A stretch of DNA of 64,000 bases from Anthoceros angustus. Its lineage: Eukaryota > Streptophyta > Anthocerotopsida > Anthocerotales > Anthocerotaceae. The notes under the pieces are model-generated. The model was given only the letters and a program-made list of their open reading frames with translations, was not told where the DNA came from and made no database searches. Below, piece after piece: positions 20,830 to 32,459 of this stretch (position 1 is the stretch's first letter; the number at the start of each line of letters is the position of its first letter). The position numbers and the translations under genes were made by a program. The stretch lies in the NCBI GenBank assembly GCA_010909165.1, contig VJWM01000314.1, positions 1-64,000 on the forward strand. The letters run 5' to 3'.

Positions 20830-23800
20830 TTAATGTCGGCACCTAAGTCTATTATGCATTTCCTTGGTAAATTCTATTCTAGTAACTTCACCTAAGACCA
20901 TCCTTGAAGGATGTCGATCTACACCACCTATCCTTCCCGTTCCCCAAAGCTCATTTATGGTCATTGACCATTCTTAGTCTTATCTTGTTGGGGTGGTGAC
21001 ATGTCCCTTGGGGATTGGCTCCCTCGCCCTCCTTTTGCTCCTGTCCCTTCCCCAGATCTTGTCGCCTTCCTAATGTGTGGGGCAAGTACAATCTTGCCCT
21101 TCCTCCATCTCCATGGGCGGCGCCTGTCTGTTATCTTCCATCGATCGCGCCCCTCCCGCGCACCTGGCGCCTTTTCTCCGGCTTCCGCTGGTCGCGCCCG
21201 TTCATCGCACCCTACGCGGTAGTGGCGGACTACGGGTGGTGACTACCATGGTAGTCGGTACCTATCTCCTTCTTCTCCTTCCTCTCCATCGGTGATGTCT
21301 CACGGGTGAGTTCCTCTTTGCTCCTTTGTTTGGTTTGTCCATACCTATCATAGAGCATGTCTTCATCTTCCCCAAAGCTCATTTATGGTCATTGACCATT
21401 CTTAGTCTTATCTCTTTGGGGTGGTGACATGTCCCTTGGGTGAGTTCCTCTTTGCTCCTTCCTCCTCCCTTATCGTGGGGCGAGAACCTCGAGTCTTTCA
21501 CTGTAGTCTACCCTCAAGCCGAGTTCTGGGCATTTGCCACACACCCAAAGCAAAGCAATTTCACAAGGAGCAACTCGTTTAGGCACTTGCGTGAGCAAGT
21601 CCTCCACCAACACTCACCACCATGACTTCCTCTCTACCGGTGTGTTGGCTCACGGCCACGAAATTCCTCTGTAATGGCAAAGGACTCGATGGCGTGGGCG
21701 CAAGACATGATACTTTACTTTGTGAAATCCTCCTCCTCTTATAGGAGGCCTTCCACATACAACCTCCCTTGGGTGACCCTCTGCGGGTCACCTTTTCCAA
21801 TTCTATTATTTCCTACATGACATTTAATGTCGGCACCTAATCTATTATGCATCCTTGGTAAATTCTATTCTAACTTCACCTAAGACCATCCTTGAAGGAT
21901 GTCGGTCTACCACCTATCCTTCCTTCTTCCCCAAAGCTCATTTATGGTCATTGACCATTCTTAGTCTTATCTCTTTGGGGTGGTGACATGGCCCTTGGGG
22001 ATTGGCTCCCTCGCCCTCCTTTTGCTCTTGCCCTTCCCGGATCTTGTCGCCTTAATGTGTGGGGCAAGTACAATCACCCCTTCCTCCATCTCCATGGGCG
22101 GCGCCTGTCTGTTATCTTCCATCGATCGCGCCCCTCCCGCGCACCTGGCGCCTTTTCTCCGGCTCCTTTGTCGCCCGTTCATCGCACCCTACCGCGGTAG
22201 TCAGCGGACTACGGGTGGTGACCTACCTACCATGGTAGTCGGTACCTATCCTTCTTCTCCTTCCTCTCCATCGGTGATGTCTTGGGTGAGTTCCTCTTTG
22301 CTCTTGCCTTCTTGTTTGGTTTGTCCATACCTATCAGAGCATGTCTTCATCTTCCCCATTCGACCATGTTGCTACTAACTCCGGGCCTTTTGCGTTGGTC
22401 TCCTCTCGGGCCCGGCTCCTCCCTTATCGTGGGGGCGGGGAACTTCTCACCCCTCCCCTTCCTCGTGGTCGGACCCGTCCTTAGTCTCCTCGGTGGGGTT
22501 GTCTCTCCCACCACCCAGCTGCTCCTCGGGGTATACTGGACCCCGGCTCCTTCATCCTCGGCCGGGCCTCCGGCTCCTTCCTCTCCATCGGTCGCGCCCG
22601 TTCATCGCACCCTACGCGGTAGTCAGCGGACTACCGTGGTAGGTGGTCAATTCTCCCACCTTGACATGGAGGTACATTCTCCTCCCCTTCCTCTCCTTCC
22701 TCCATCGGTGATGTCTGGGGTGAGTTCCTTTTGCTCCTTTGTTTGGTTTGTCCATACCTATCATAGAGCATGTCTTCATCTTCCCCAAAGCTCATTTATG
22801 GTCATTGACCATTCTTAGTCTTCATTGCTCTTGCCCTTCCTCTCCTGGCTCCTCCCTTATCGTGGGGCGAGAACCTCGAGTCTTTCACATAGTCTACCCT
22901 CAAGCCGAGTTCTCAGGCATTTGCCACACACCCAAAGCAAAGCAATTTCACGGCAACCATTCACAAGGGAGCAACTCGTTTAGGCACTTGCGTGAGCAAG
23001 TCCTCCACCAACACTCGACCACCGCGACTTCCTCTCTACAGTGTTGGCTCACGGCCACGAAATTCCTCTGTAATGGCAAAGGACTCGATGGCGTGGGCGC
23101 AAGACATGATACTTTACTTTGTGAAATCCTCCTCCTCTTATAGGAGGCCTTCCACATACAACCTCCCTTGGGTGACCCTCTGCGGTCACCTTTTCCAATT
23201 CTATTATTTCCTACACTTGACATTTAATGTCGGCACCTAAATCTATTATGCATCCTTGGTAAATTCTATTCTAGTAACTTCACCTAAGACCATCCTTGAA
23301 GGATGTCGATCTACACCACCTATCCTTCCTATTCTTCTACAGCTCATTTATGGTCATTGACCATTCTTAGTCTTATCTCTTTGGGTGGTGACATGGCCCT
23401 TGGGGATTGGCTCCCTCGCCCTCCTTTTGCTCTTGCCCTTCCCGGATCTTGTCGCCTTCCTAATGTGTGGGGCAAGTACAATCTTGCCCTTCCTCCATCT
23501 CCATGGGCGGCGCCTAAATCTGTTATCTTCCATCGCGCCCCTCCCGCGCACCTGGCGCCTTTTCTCCTCCCTCACTTCCTCTCCATCGGTCGCGCCGTTC
23601 ATCGCACCCTACGCGGTAGTGGCGGACTACGGGTGGTGACTACCTACCATGGTAGTCGGTACCTATCTCCTTCTTCTCCTTCCTCTCCATCGGTGATGTC
23701 TTGGGTGAGTTCCTCTTGCTCTTCCTTCTTGGTTTGTCCATACCTATCAGAGCATGTCTTCATCTTCCCCATTCGACCATGTTGCTACTAACTCTCCGGG

Positions 23801-24560
23801 CCTTTTGCGTTGGACTCCTCTCGGGCCCGGCTCCTCCCTTATCGTGGGCGGGGAACTTCTCACCCCTCCCCTTCCTCGTGGTCGGACCCGTCCTTAGTCT
23901 CCTCGGTGGGGTTGTCTCTCCCACCACCCAGCTGCTCCTCGGGGTATACTGGACCCCGGCTCCTTCATCCTCGGCCGGGCCTCCGGCTCCTTCCTCTCCA
24001 TCGGTCGCGCCCGTTCATCGCACCCTACCGCGGTAGTCGCGGACTACGGGGTGGTGACCTACCATGGTAGTCGGTACCTATCTCCTTCTTCTCCTTCCTC
24101 TCCATCGGTGATGTCTCACGGTGAGTTCCTTGCTCTTCCTTCTTTGTTTGGTTTGTCCATACCTATCAGAGCATGTCTTCATCTTCCCCATTCGACCATG
24201 TTGCTACTAACTCCGGGCCTTTTGCGTTGGACTCCTCTCGGGCCCGGCTCCTCCCTTATCGTGGGAACTTCTCACCCCTCCCCTTCCTCGGGGTCGGACC
24301 CGTCCTTAGTCTCCTCGGTGGGGTTGTCTCCCACCACCCAGCTGCTCCTCGGGGTATACTCGGACCCCGGCTCCTTCATCCTCGGCCGGGCCTCGGCCGG
24401 CTCCTCCCCTTCCTCTCCATCGGTCGCGCCCGTTCATCGCACCCTACCGCGGTAGTCGCGGACTACGGCGTGGTGTGTCTACCACGGTAGTCGGCGGACT
24501 ACCGTGGTAGGTGGTCACCACCGTGGTAGGTTGACCCCGGAGGTGGGCTTTCCCCTCCTT
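20830..24560 (-). repeat. U3-like higher-order repeat block with palindromes
   Basis: Three higher-order copies alternate the promoter block with AAAGCTCATTTATGGTCATTG, a GGGGATTGGCTCCCTCGCCC segment and a CGTTCATCGCACCCTAC segment. Each ends in the perfect 12-bp palindrome CTACCATGGTAG (21243, 22228, 23644, 24059). The same block without the extra copies occurs at 46590-47405, directly upstream of the minus-strand LTR promoter, which is the U3 position. Copies differ by small deletions. Open plus-strand frames here are C/T-rich shadows. Confidence 0.65.
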
Positions 24561-27030
24561 GCTCTCGCCACCTTCTACCTTTGGCGCTCGGCGCTCCTTC
24601 GTCTCGACTCCTCAGTTCCTCGAGTCCATTTCGTGATGGCCTCATCAAAATCGGAGGCCTCTGGCTGCACTGTTGCGGCTCCTTTGTCATCATCATGAGG
24701 ACCCAATGTCCTCCTCTTGGCCAACGCAAGACTCATTGTTGGCCTTCAAAATTCTATTGTGGAGGTGAGCCCCAAGCTATGATATTGCATTTGGAGATCA
24801 TCAATCTCAGTGGGCCACTCTCCATCTTCACACCTACCTTTGTAGGCGTCCCTTGAGGTGGTCAATTCCCCACCTTGACATGGAGGTCACATTCTCCTCC
24901 CTCACTTCCTTATTTGGCTGGCCAATTTTGCACGAAGGGCATAATGCCAAAACCTTGCTTCCTTACTACCGGCATTCTATGCACCACCTTCTTGTGGCGC
25001 TCCTCCTCTGAGACCTCCTTTGTTCCAAGTCCTCTATTGAGCAAGCCCTTCCTCTCCGCTTGCCAAGCATCTTTCTCGCTCCGGCTCCTGGTCTTGGTTT
25101 TGAATTTCCAGCTCGCTTCTCTTCCAAATTAACGGGTCCTTCTCAACTCTTCCTTCATGTCCGGATCTTGATGGCTTGTAGCCATCACTGCTCTTGCGTC
25201 CATTCTTTGGACGCTACCTTCTCCTAGAGCCTCTGTTTTGCCCTTTCTTGCTCTAATTGGGCAAAATGCTCCTCATTTGCCTCCATGATCCTTGGGTGGT
25301 TGCTCGGAATGGCTCTTTCTTCTTGAGCAAGCCCTTCCCTCAAGACCTTCTCCGTGCGTTGATCCATGAGGTCGCTGGAGCTTCTCCACCTTTCCAATTT
25401 GGCTGCCTTTTCATCGGACTCCATGGCCTCCAATTGCCATTTGGTCCCTTCCTCCGGCCATGTCTTGAGATTTCACTTCTCTTGCTCTAATTGGGCAAAA
25501 TGCTCTTCCGCCTTTGCCTCCATGAATCCGTTGGGTGGTTGCTCGGATGGCTCTTTCTTGACTTTGACAACCTCCCTCAGACCTTCTCCTTGCCTCCATG
25601 AGGTCGCTGGAGCTTCTCCTGACCTTTTCCGGCTTGGCTGCCTTTTCATCGGACTCCATGGCCTCCAATTGCCATTTGGTCCTGCCTTCTTCCGGCCATG
25701 TCTTGAGATTTCACTTCCTCTTGGCATGCCCACAAGGAGGCTGTCCTAGCCCCTTCAAATCCACACGGTGAGTGCTTCACAAGCACCCAATTCTCCTAGG
25801 GGTCCTAATTCCACCCCTTCTTTCTTCTTCTTTGAAATCTCCAGCTCTCACCTTCTCGGCCGGCTCCTTCATCCTCGGCCGGGCCTCCGGCTCCTCCCTT
25901 CCTCCGGCCATTCTTGGCGTGGGGTGCCTACCCGGTAGTCAGCGGACTACCGTGGTGGTGGCGCCTACCACGGTAGTCTGGCAGACTACCGTGGTAGGCT
26001 GGTCACCCACCGTGGTAGGTTGACCCCCCAGGAGGGTGGGCTTTCCCCCCTCCTTGCTCTCTGCGCCACCTTCTACCTTTGGCGCTACGGCCGCTCCTTC
26101 GTCTCCTGACTCCTCAGATTCCTCGGAGTCCATTTCGCTGATGGCCTCATCAAAATCGGAGGCCTCTGGCTGCACCTGTTGCAGCTCCTTCCGGTCATCA
26201 TCATGAGGACCTATTGTCCTCCTCTTGGCCAAGTAAGACTCATTGTTGGCCTTCAAAATTCTATTGTGGAGGTGAGCCCCAAGCTATGATATTGCATTTG
26301 GAGATCATCAATCTCGTGGGCCACTCTCCATCTTCACACCTACCTTGTAGGCATCTCTTGAGGTGGTCAATTCCCCACCTTGACATGGAGGTACATTCTC
26401 CTCCCTCACTTCCTTTGGCTGGCCAATTTTGCACGAAGGGCATAATGCCAAAACCTTCGCTTCCTTACTACCGGCATTCTATGCACCACCTTCTTGTGGC
26501 TCCTCCTCTGAGACCTCCTTTCCTTCCAAGTCCTCTATTGAGCAAGCCCTTCCTCTCCGCTTGCCAAGCATCTTTCTCGCGCTCCGGCTCCTGGTCTTGG
26601 TTTTGAATTTCCAGCTCGCTTCTCTTCCAAACTAACGGGTCCTTCTCAACTCTTCCTTCATGTCCGGATGATGGCTTGTAGCCATCACTTCTTCTTCTTC
26701 TTTGGACGCTACCTTCTCCTAGAGCCTCTGTTTTGCCCTTCGCTCTTGCTCTAATTGGGCAAAATGCTCCTTCTCCTTGCCTCCATGATCCTTGGGTGGT
26801 TGCTCGGATGGCTCTTTCTTGACTTTGACAACCTTCCCTCAAGACCTTCTCCGCTTGCTGATCCATGAGGTCGCTGGAGCTTCTCCTGACCTTTCCAATT
26901 TGGCTGCCTTTTCATCGGACTCCATGGCCTCCAATTGCCATTTGGTCCTGCCTTCCTCCGGCCATGTCTTGAGATTTCACTTCCTCTTGGCATGCCCACA
27001 AGGAGGCTGCTAGTCCCTAGCCTTCAAATC
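24560..27030 (-). pseudogene. C-terminal part of the post-pol extra ORF: coiled coil with acidic tail
   Basis: Two tandem copies (about 27030-25730 and 25730-24560) are read on minus. Blocks are: EEVKSQDMAGGRTKWQLEAM, ESDEKAAKLE, EKVLREG, EEHFAQLEQERAK, RSELEIQNQDQEPEREKDAW, then HSLGAHLHNRILKANNESYL. The end is QPEASDFDEAISEMD followed by a SEESEESGDEG acidic stretch (25939-26256). The heptad-like E/K/L/Q content suggests a long coiled coil. Frames shift every 100-200 bp. A matching block is at 47405-48700. The function is unknown; position is downstream of pol in the minus-strand element. Confidence 0.5.
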
Positions 27031-27239
27031 CACGGTGAGTGCTTCACAAGCACCCAATTCTCCTAGGGGTCCTAATTCCACCCCTTCTTTCTTCTTGGAA
27101 ATCTCCAGCTCTCACCTTCTCGGGCCATCAGCCTTGGCCTTCACCGTCGCTCCATCCGCTCTCCCACAGGCGCGGAGATGGTGGCCTCGGCGCTTCTTGC
27201 TCTTCTCCTTCCCTTCCTCCGGTCTTCCGCCATTCTTGG

Positions 27240-28860
27240 CGTGGGGTGCCTACCTACCATGGTGGTGCCCACCCCTTGGGTGGCGCCTACCTACCATGGT
27301 GGTGGCGCCTACCACGGTGAGTGCCCACCCCTTGGGTGGCGCCTACCACGGTAGTCAGCGGACTACGGCGTGGTGTGTCTACCACGGTAGTCAGCCGGTG
27401 CCTCTCGTAGGCACAAAGGAGATGGTGGGGACTCCCCACTCTCATCACCCCTCCGTGGTCCTTCTCTCATAGACCACCATTCGGCCTTCTTGGCCTTCTT
27501 CGGCCATGTCTTGAGATTTCACTTCCTCTTGGCATGCCCACAAGGAGGCTGTCCTAGCCCCTTCAAATCCACACGGTGAGTGCTTCACAAGCTCCAGCAA
27601 TTCTCCTAGGGGTCCTAATTCCACCCCTTCTTTCTTCTTCTTTGAATTTCCAGCTCTCACCTTCTCGGGCCATCAGCCTTGGCCTTCACCGTCGCTCCAT
27701 CCGCTCTCCCACCTAGCGCGGAGATGGTGGCTTCGGCGCCGCTCGCGGCACCTCGCGTTCTTCTCCTTCCCTTCCACCTTGTAGGCTGTTTGCCTGGCGG
27801 CGTAGGGTGCCTGCCTACCATGGTGGTGCCCACCCCTTGGGTGGCGCCTACCATGGTGGTGGCGCCTACCATGGTGGTGCCCACCCCTTGGGTGGCGCCT
27901 CCCTAAGGTGATGCAGCCGGGTGCCTCTCTCGTAGGCACAAAGGAGATGGTGGGGACTCCCCACTCTGGGGCATCACCCCTCCGTGGTCCTTCTCTCATA
28001 GACCACCATTCGGCCTTCTTCGGCCGCTTCCTGCTCTTCTCCCCTTGCTTGCTCCTGTGGGGAAAGGATTCCCACTCGGCAACTTTGTTGCCTCGAACCT
28101 TCTCCTCTTGCTTCTAGCATTTTGTGGAGGTCGACCTCCCACCGTCTTCCAATGCAAAGGCAAAGGCCTTTCCAACCTCGGTGGAGATGGATGACCTCAA
28201 AGGGATGCCATGCATCTTCAAGCTCCTTGCTTGTGAGAGTCCCTCGGTTTCCCATAAATGCACCAAATAGGTGCTAAGATAGCAGGGCCTTGGCCTTCCT
28301 CATCCACGAATTTGGCTTGAGGAGCTTCTCTCGATGGTGGATGTAGGCCTCATACATGATAGTCCCCAATCCGGCTTGGCTGCCTTTTCATCGGACTCCA
28401 TGGCCTCCAATTGCCATTTGGTCCTGCCTTCCTCCGGCCATGTCTTGAGATTTCACTTCTCTTGGCATGCCCACAAGGAGGCTGTCCTAGCCCCTTCAAA
28501 TCCACACGGTGAGTGCTTCACAAGCTCCAGCAATTCTCCTAGGGGTCCTAATTCCACCCCTTCTTTCTTCTGGAAATTTCCAGCTCTCACCTTCTCGGCC
28601 GGGCCTCCGGCCATTCTTGGCGTGGGCCTTCACCGTCGCTCCATCCGCTCTCCCACAGCGCGGAGATGGTGGTGGCGCCGCTCGCGGCACCTCGTTGCTT
28701 CTCCTTCCCTTCCACCTTGTAGGCTGTTTTGCTGGCGGCGTGGGGTGCACGCCTACCATGGTGGTGCTCCCCGTGATGCCTACCATGGTGGTGGCGCCTA
28801 CCACGGTGAGTGCCCACCCCTTGGGTGCCTCCCTCGGGTGTCAGCCGGTGCCTCTCTCGT
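27240..28860. repeat. Short palindromic GGTGGTGGCGCCTACC arrays with partial module copies
   Basis: 27240-27395, 27800-27905 and 28745-28830 consist of CCTACCATGGTGGTGGCGCC and CCCACCCCTTGGGTGGCGCC units. Both contain palindromes (CCATGG, GGCGCC, CCCCTTGGG). Between them lie CTCTCGTAGGCACAAAGGAG and coiled-coil module fragments. Minus-strand translation gives HHHGRR-type low-complexity peptides. Similar arrays are at 29945-30075, 48905-48975 and 49940-50015. Confidence 0.7.
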
Positions 28861-28959
28861 AGGCACAAAGGAGATGGTGGGGACTCCCCACTCTGGGGCA
28901 TCACCCCTCCTGTGGTCCTTCTCTCATAGACCACCATCGGCCTTCTTGGCCTTCTTGCT

Positions 28960-29817
28960 CTTCTCCCTTGCTTGCTCACTGTGGGGAAAGGATTCCCACT
29001 CGGCAACTTTGTTGCCTCGAACCTTCTCCTCTTGCTTCTAGCATGCTTGTGGAGTCGACCTCCCACCGTCTTCCAATGCAAAGGCAAAGGCCTTTCCAAC
29101 CTCGGTGGAGATGGATGACCTCAAAGGGATGCCATGCATCTTCAAGCTCCTTGCTTGTGAGAAGTCCCTCGGTTTCCCATAAATGCACCAAATAGGTGCT
29201 AAGATAGCAGCCTTGGCCTTCCTCATCCACGAATTTGGCTTGAGGAGCTTCTCGATGGTGGATGTCGCTTCATACATGATAGTCCCCAATCGGCTTGGCT
29301 CCCATGGAAATCTTCCACAAAATTGGAGGAAGTTGGTCTTTGAAATAAGAGGTCGTTGGTAATTTACCAACCCCAGCACAATCTTTGAAGAGCCTCCACT
29401 TGACTCCTTGATGCTCTCGGTCTTCCGCCATTCTTGGCGTGGGCCTTCACTCCTCCATCCATCATGTCAAGGAACTCCTGCGGGATGTCGGAGGCTGTCC
29501 TCTTCCCCCATTCAACCTTTCGAGAGAGCAATTCGAGCTCTCTTCCTCCGGTCTTCCATACACTGTCGAATACTTCTCACGGTCCAGCGGATCCGTTCTA
29601 GCATTCCTTTCCGTGGCGGCGGCGCTTCCGATTGATGGAGGTTGATGTAACACTCCTCAATCAATTCCAAATTGGTGTAGGCCCATTGGCGGCCATACAC
29701 CCATCCTAGTTGGATGTTCTCCTCCGCCTTGAAAATCAACCAAATCTCGGGGTTGAGCTGCCCGGCAAAGCAAGTGAATTGGGGCATCACAAGTTCACCT
29801 CCCCACTCTCGGGCCAT
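28960..29817 (-). pseudogene. Extra-ORF central module, copy 1
   Basis: The minus strand starts MAREWGGELVMPQFTCFAG and continues QLNPEIWLIF, GWVYGRQWAYTNLELIEEC and RKGMLERIR. After frame changes it reads IPQEFLDMMDGGVKAHAKNG, LISKTNFLQF, RKAKAAILAPIWCIYGKP and STEVGKAFAFALEDGGRS. The amino-acid pattern is protein-like (aromatic residues, mixed hydrophobicity) but I do not recognise the family. Six longer copies occur in the window (also 30190-31020, 31600-32455, 50180-51015, 55300-56031, 61173-61670), always minus, in the region after pol. Confidence 0.5.
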
Positions 29818-29939
29818 CAGCCTTGGCCTTCACCGTCGCTCCATCCGCTCTCCCACAGCGGAGATGGTGGTGGCCTCGCGGCACCTCGCGTTCTTCTCCT
29901 TCCCTTCCCTTGCCTTTCCAATTTGGCTGCCTTTTCCAC

Positions 29940-30080
29940 TCGAGGCATGGTGGCGCCTACCATGGTGGTGCCCACCCCTTGGGTGGCGCCTACCATGGTG
30001 GTGGCGCCTACCTACCATGGTGGTGGCGCCTACCATGGTGGTGCCCACCCCTTGGGTGGCGCCTCCCTGGGGTAGTCAGC
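29940..30080. repeat. Palindromic CCATGGTGGTGGCGCC array
   Basis: About seven alternating CCTACCATGGTGGTG and CCCACCCCTTGGGTGGCGCC units lie between two copies of the central module. Confidence 0.8.
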
Positions 30081-30189
30081 CGGGGTGCCTCTCGTAGGCA
30101 CAAAGGAGATGGTGGGGACTCCCCACTCTGGGGCATCACCCCTCCTGTGGTCCTTCTCTCATAGACCACCATTCGGCCTTCTTCGGCCT

Positions 30190-31020
30190 TCTTGCTCTTC
30201 TTCCCTTGCTCTGTGGGGAAAGGATTCCCACTCGGCAACTTTGTTGCCTCGAACCTTCTCCTCTTGCCTCTAGCATTTTGTGGAGTCGACCTCCCACCGT
30301 CTTCCAATGCAAAGGCAAAGGCCTTTCCAACCTCGGTGGAGATGGATGACCTCAAAGGGATGCCATGCATCTTCAAGCTCCTTGCTTGTGAGAAGTCCCT
30401 CGGTTTCCCATAAATGCACCAAATAGGTGCTAAGATAGCAGCCTTGGCCTTCCTCATCCACGAATTTGGCTTGAGGAGCTTCTCGATGGTGGATGTAGGC
30501 CTCATACATGATAGTCCCCAATCGGCTTGGCTCCCATGGAAATCTTCCACAAAATTGGAGGAAGTTGGTCTTTGAAATAAGAGGTCGTTGGTAATTTACC
30601 AACTGCACAATCTTTGAAGAGCCTCCACTTGACTCCTTGATGCTCTCGGTCTTCCGCCATTCTTGGCGTGGGCCTTCACTCCTCCATCCATCATGTCGAG
30701 GAACTCCTGCGGGATGTCGGAGGCTGTCCTCTTCCTCCATTCGAGGAGAGCAATTCGAGCTCTCTTCCTCCGGTCTTCCATACACTGTCGAATACTTCTC
30801 ACGGTCCAGCGGGATCCGTTCTAGCATTCCTTTCCGTGGCGGCGGCGCTTCCGATTGATGGAGGTTGATGTAACACTCCTCAATCAATTCCAAATTGGTG
30901 TAGGCCCATTGGCGGCCATACACCCATCCTAGTGGATGTTCTCCTCCTCGCCTTGAAAATCAACCAAATCTCGGGGTTGAGCTGCCCGGCAAAGCAAGTG
31001 AATTGGGGCATCACAAGTTC
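30190..31020 (-). pseudogene. Extra-ORF central module, copy 2
   Basis: Same order of peptide blocks as the copy at 28960-29817. One frame stays open across most of it (30270-30923), reading GWVYGRQWAY through to CIGRRWEVDS, which makes it the best-preserved copy. Differences from copy 1 are short indels, for example a loss within the SNCSL..RLNGG segment. Confidence 0.5.
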
Positions 31021-31034
31021 ACCTCCCCACAGCG

Positions 31035-31530
31035 CTACCTTCTTTCTTTCCTTTCTCTCGCGAGGAGGCCCTTGCGGTGGCTCCTTCCCTTGCCTTTTCC
31101 TCGAGGCATGGCACCTTCCTTCTCCTCTTGCTCTAGCAAGGAAGGATTACTTCCCAATTTTGTTGTGTGCTCAAGCTTCACTTCCAAACACTCCTTTTCT
31201 CGCGAGGAGCCCTTGCGGCTCCTTCCCTTGCCTTTCCAATTTGGCTGCCTTTTCCTCCTTCTCCCTTGATTTCTTCTCCTCCTCGCGAGGAGCCCTTGCG
31301 GCTCCTTCAATGTGTCTCTTCCTCTTCTACTCTCCTCTCTCCTTCACCTTCTCGGCGCTCCAACTCGCTCTTGCTCTTCTCCTTCCCCTTCTTTTGCGCT
31401 CCTTCAATGTGTCTCTTCCTCCGGCCATGTCTTGAGCCTCCACTTGACTCCTTGATGCTCTCGGTCTTCCGCCTCCTCTTCCTCCATTCGACCCGTTCTT
31501 CTCCTCTTGCCTCTCTCGTAGGCACAAAGG
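31035..31530 (-). pseudogene. N-terminal-type segment of the extra ORF, partial copy
   Basis: Lysine/arginine/glutamate-rich minus-strand frames contain the repeated peptide KEPQGLLAR (31200-31310), encoded by the self-complementary DNA block TCCTCGCGAGGA plus GCCCTTGCGGCTCC. It is joined on both sides to central modules, so it is a shuffled piece. Confidence 0.45.
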
Positions 31531-31599
31531 AGATGGTGGGGACTCCCCACTCTCATCACCCCTCCTGTGGTCCTTCTCTCATAGACCACCATTCGGCCT

Positions 31600-32455
31600 T
31601 CTCGGCCGCTTCTTGCTCTTCTCCCTTGCTTGCTCACAGGAAGGATTCCCACTCGGCAACTTGTTGCCTCGAACCTTCTCCTCTTGCTCTAGCATGCTTG
31701 TGGAGTCGACCTCCCACCGTCTTCCAATGCAAAGGCAAAGGCCTTTCCAACCTCTGGAGATGGATGACCTCAAAGGGATGCCATGCATCTTCAAGCTCCT
31801 TGCTTGTGAGAAGTCCCTCGGTTTCCCATAAATGCACCAAATAGGTGCTAAGATAGCAGGGCCTTGGCCTTCCTCATCCACGAATTTGGCTTGAGGAGCT
31901 TCTCGATGGTGGATGTAGGCCTCATACATGATAGTCCCCAATCGGCTTGGCTCCCATGGAAATCTTCCACAAAATTGGAGGAAGTTGGTCTTTGAAATAA
32001 GAGTGCGTTGGTAATTTACCAACTGCACAATCTTTGCGAAGAGCCTCCACTTGACTCCTTGATGCTCTCGGTCTTCCAGCCATTCTTGGCGTGGGCTTCA
32101 CTCCTCCATCCATCATGTCAAGGAACTCCTGCGGGATGTCGGAGGCTGTCCTCTTCCCCCATTCAACCTTTCGAGGAGAGCAATTCGAGCTCTCTTCCTC
32201 CGGTCTTCCATACACACTGTCGAATACTTCTCACGGTCCAGCGGGATCCGTTCTAGCATTCCTTCCGTGGCGGCGGCTTCCGATTGATGGAGGTTGATGT
32301 AACACTCCTCAATCAATTCCAAATTGGTGTAGGCCCATTGGCGGCCATACACCCATCCTAGTTGGATGTTCTCCTCCTCGCCTTGAAAATCAACCAAATC
32401 TGGGGTTGAGCTGCCCGGCAAAGCAAGTGAATTGGGGCATCACAAGTTCACCTCC
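31600..32455 (-). pseudogene. Extra-ORF central module, copy 3
   Basis: Same blocks as the other copies (GWVYGRQWAYTN near 32360; LISKTNFLQF near 31990; WETEGLLTSKELEDAWHPFE near 31800). It has several indels against copies 1 and 2. Confidence 0.5.
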
Positions 32456-32459
32456 CTGG

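Larger units (their letters stand above)
17990..20830 (-). repeat. LTR-type repeat array (R/U5-like module, minus-strand family)
   Basis: Many reordered copies of a few blocks: CGCCGGGGACCCC(T)GGTTCACAC, GATTTCGTCCCTACTTCTAAG, CCCATGAGACTTGTGTGAAAG, CTTCTAAACAAGCAAGGCGCC and GAGCAACTCGTTTAGGCACT. The same blocks form the sequence beside the primer-binding site at 44.1-46.6 kb, so this is the matching LTR at the other end of the element or an expanded version of it. Internal tandem duplications make its length irregular. Confidence 0.7.

Noticed and set aside
22282-22818. 178-codon plus-strand frame in the LTR-like array
   Set aside because: It is C/T-rich low-information translation of U3-like repeats, and copies of the array break it.
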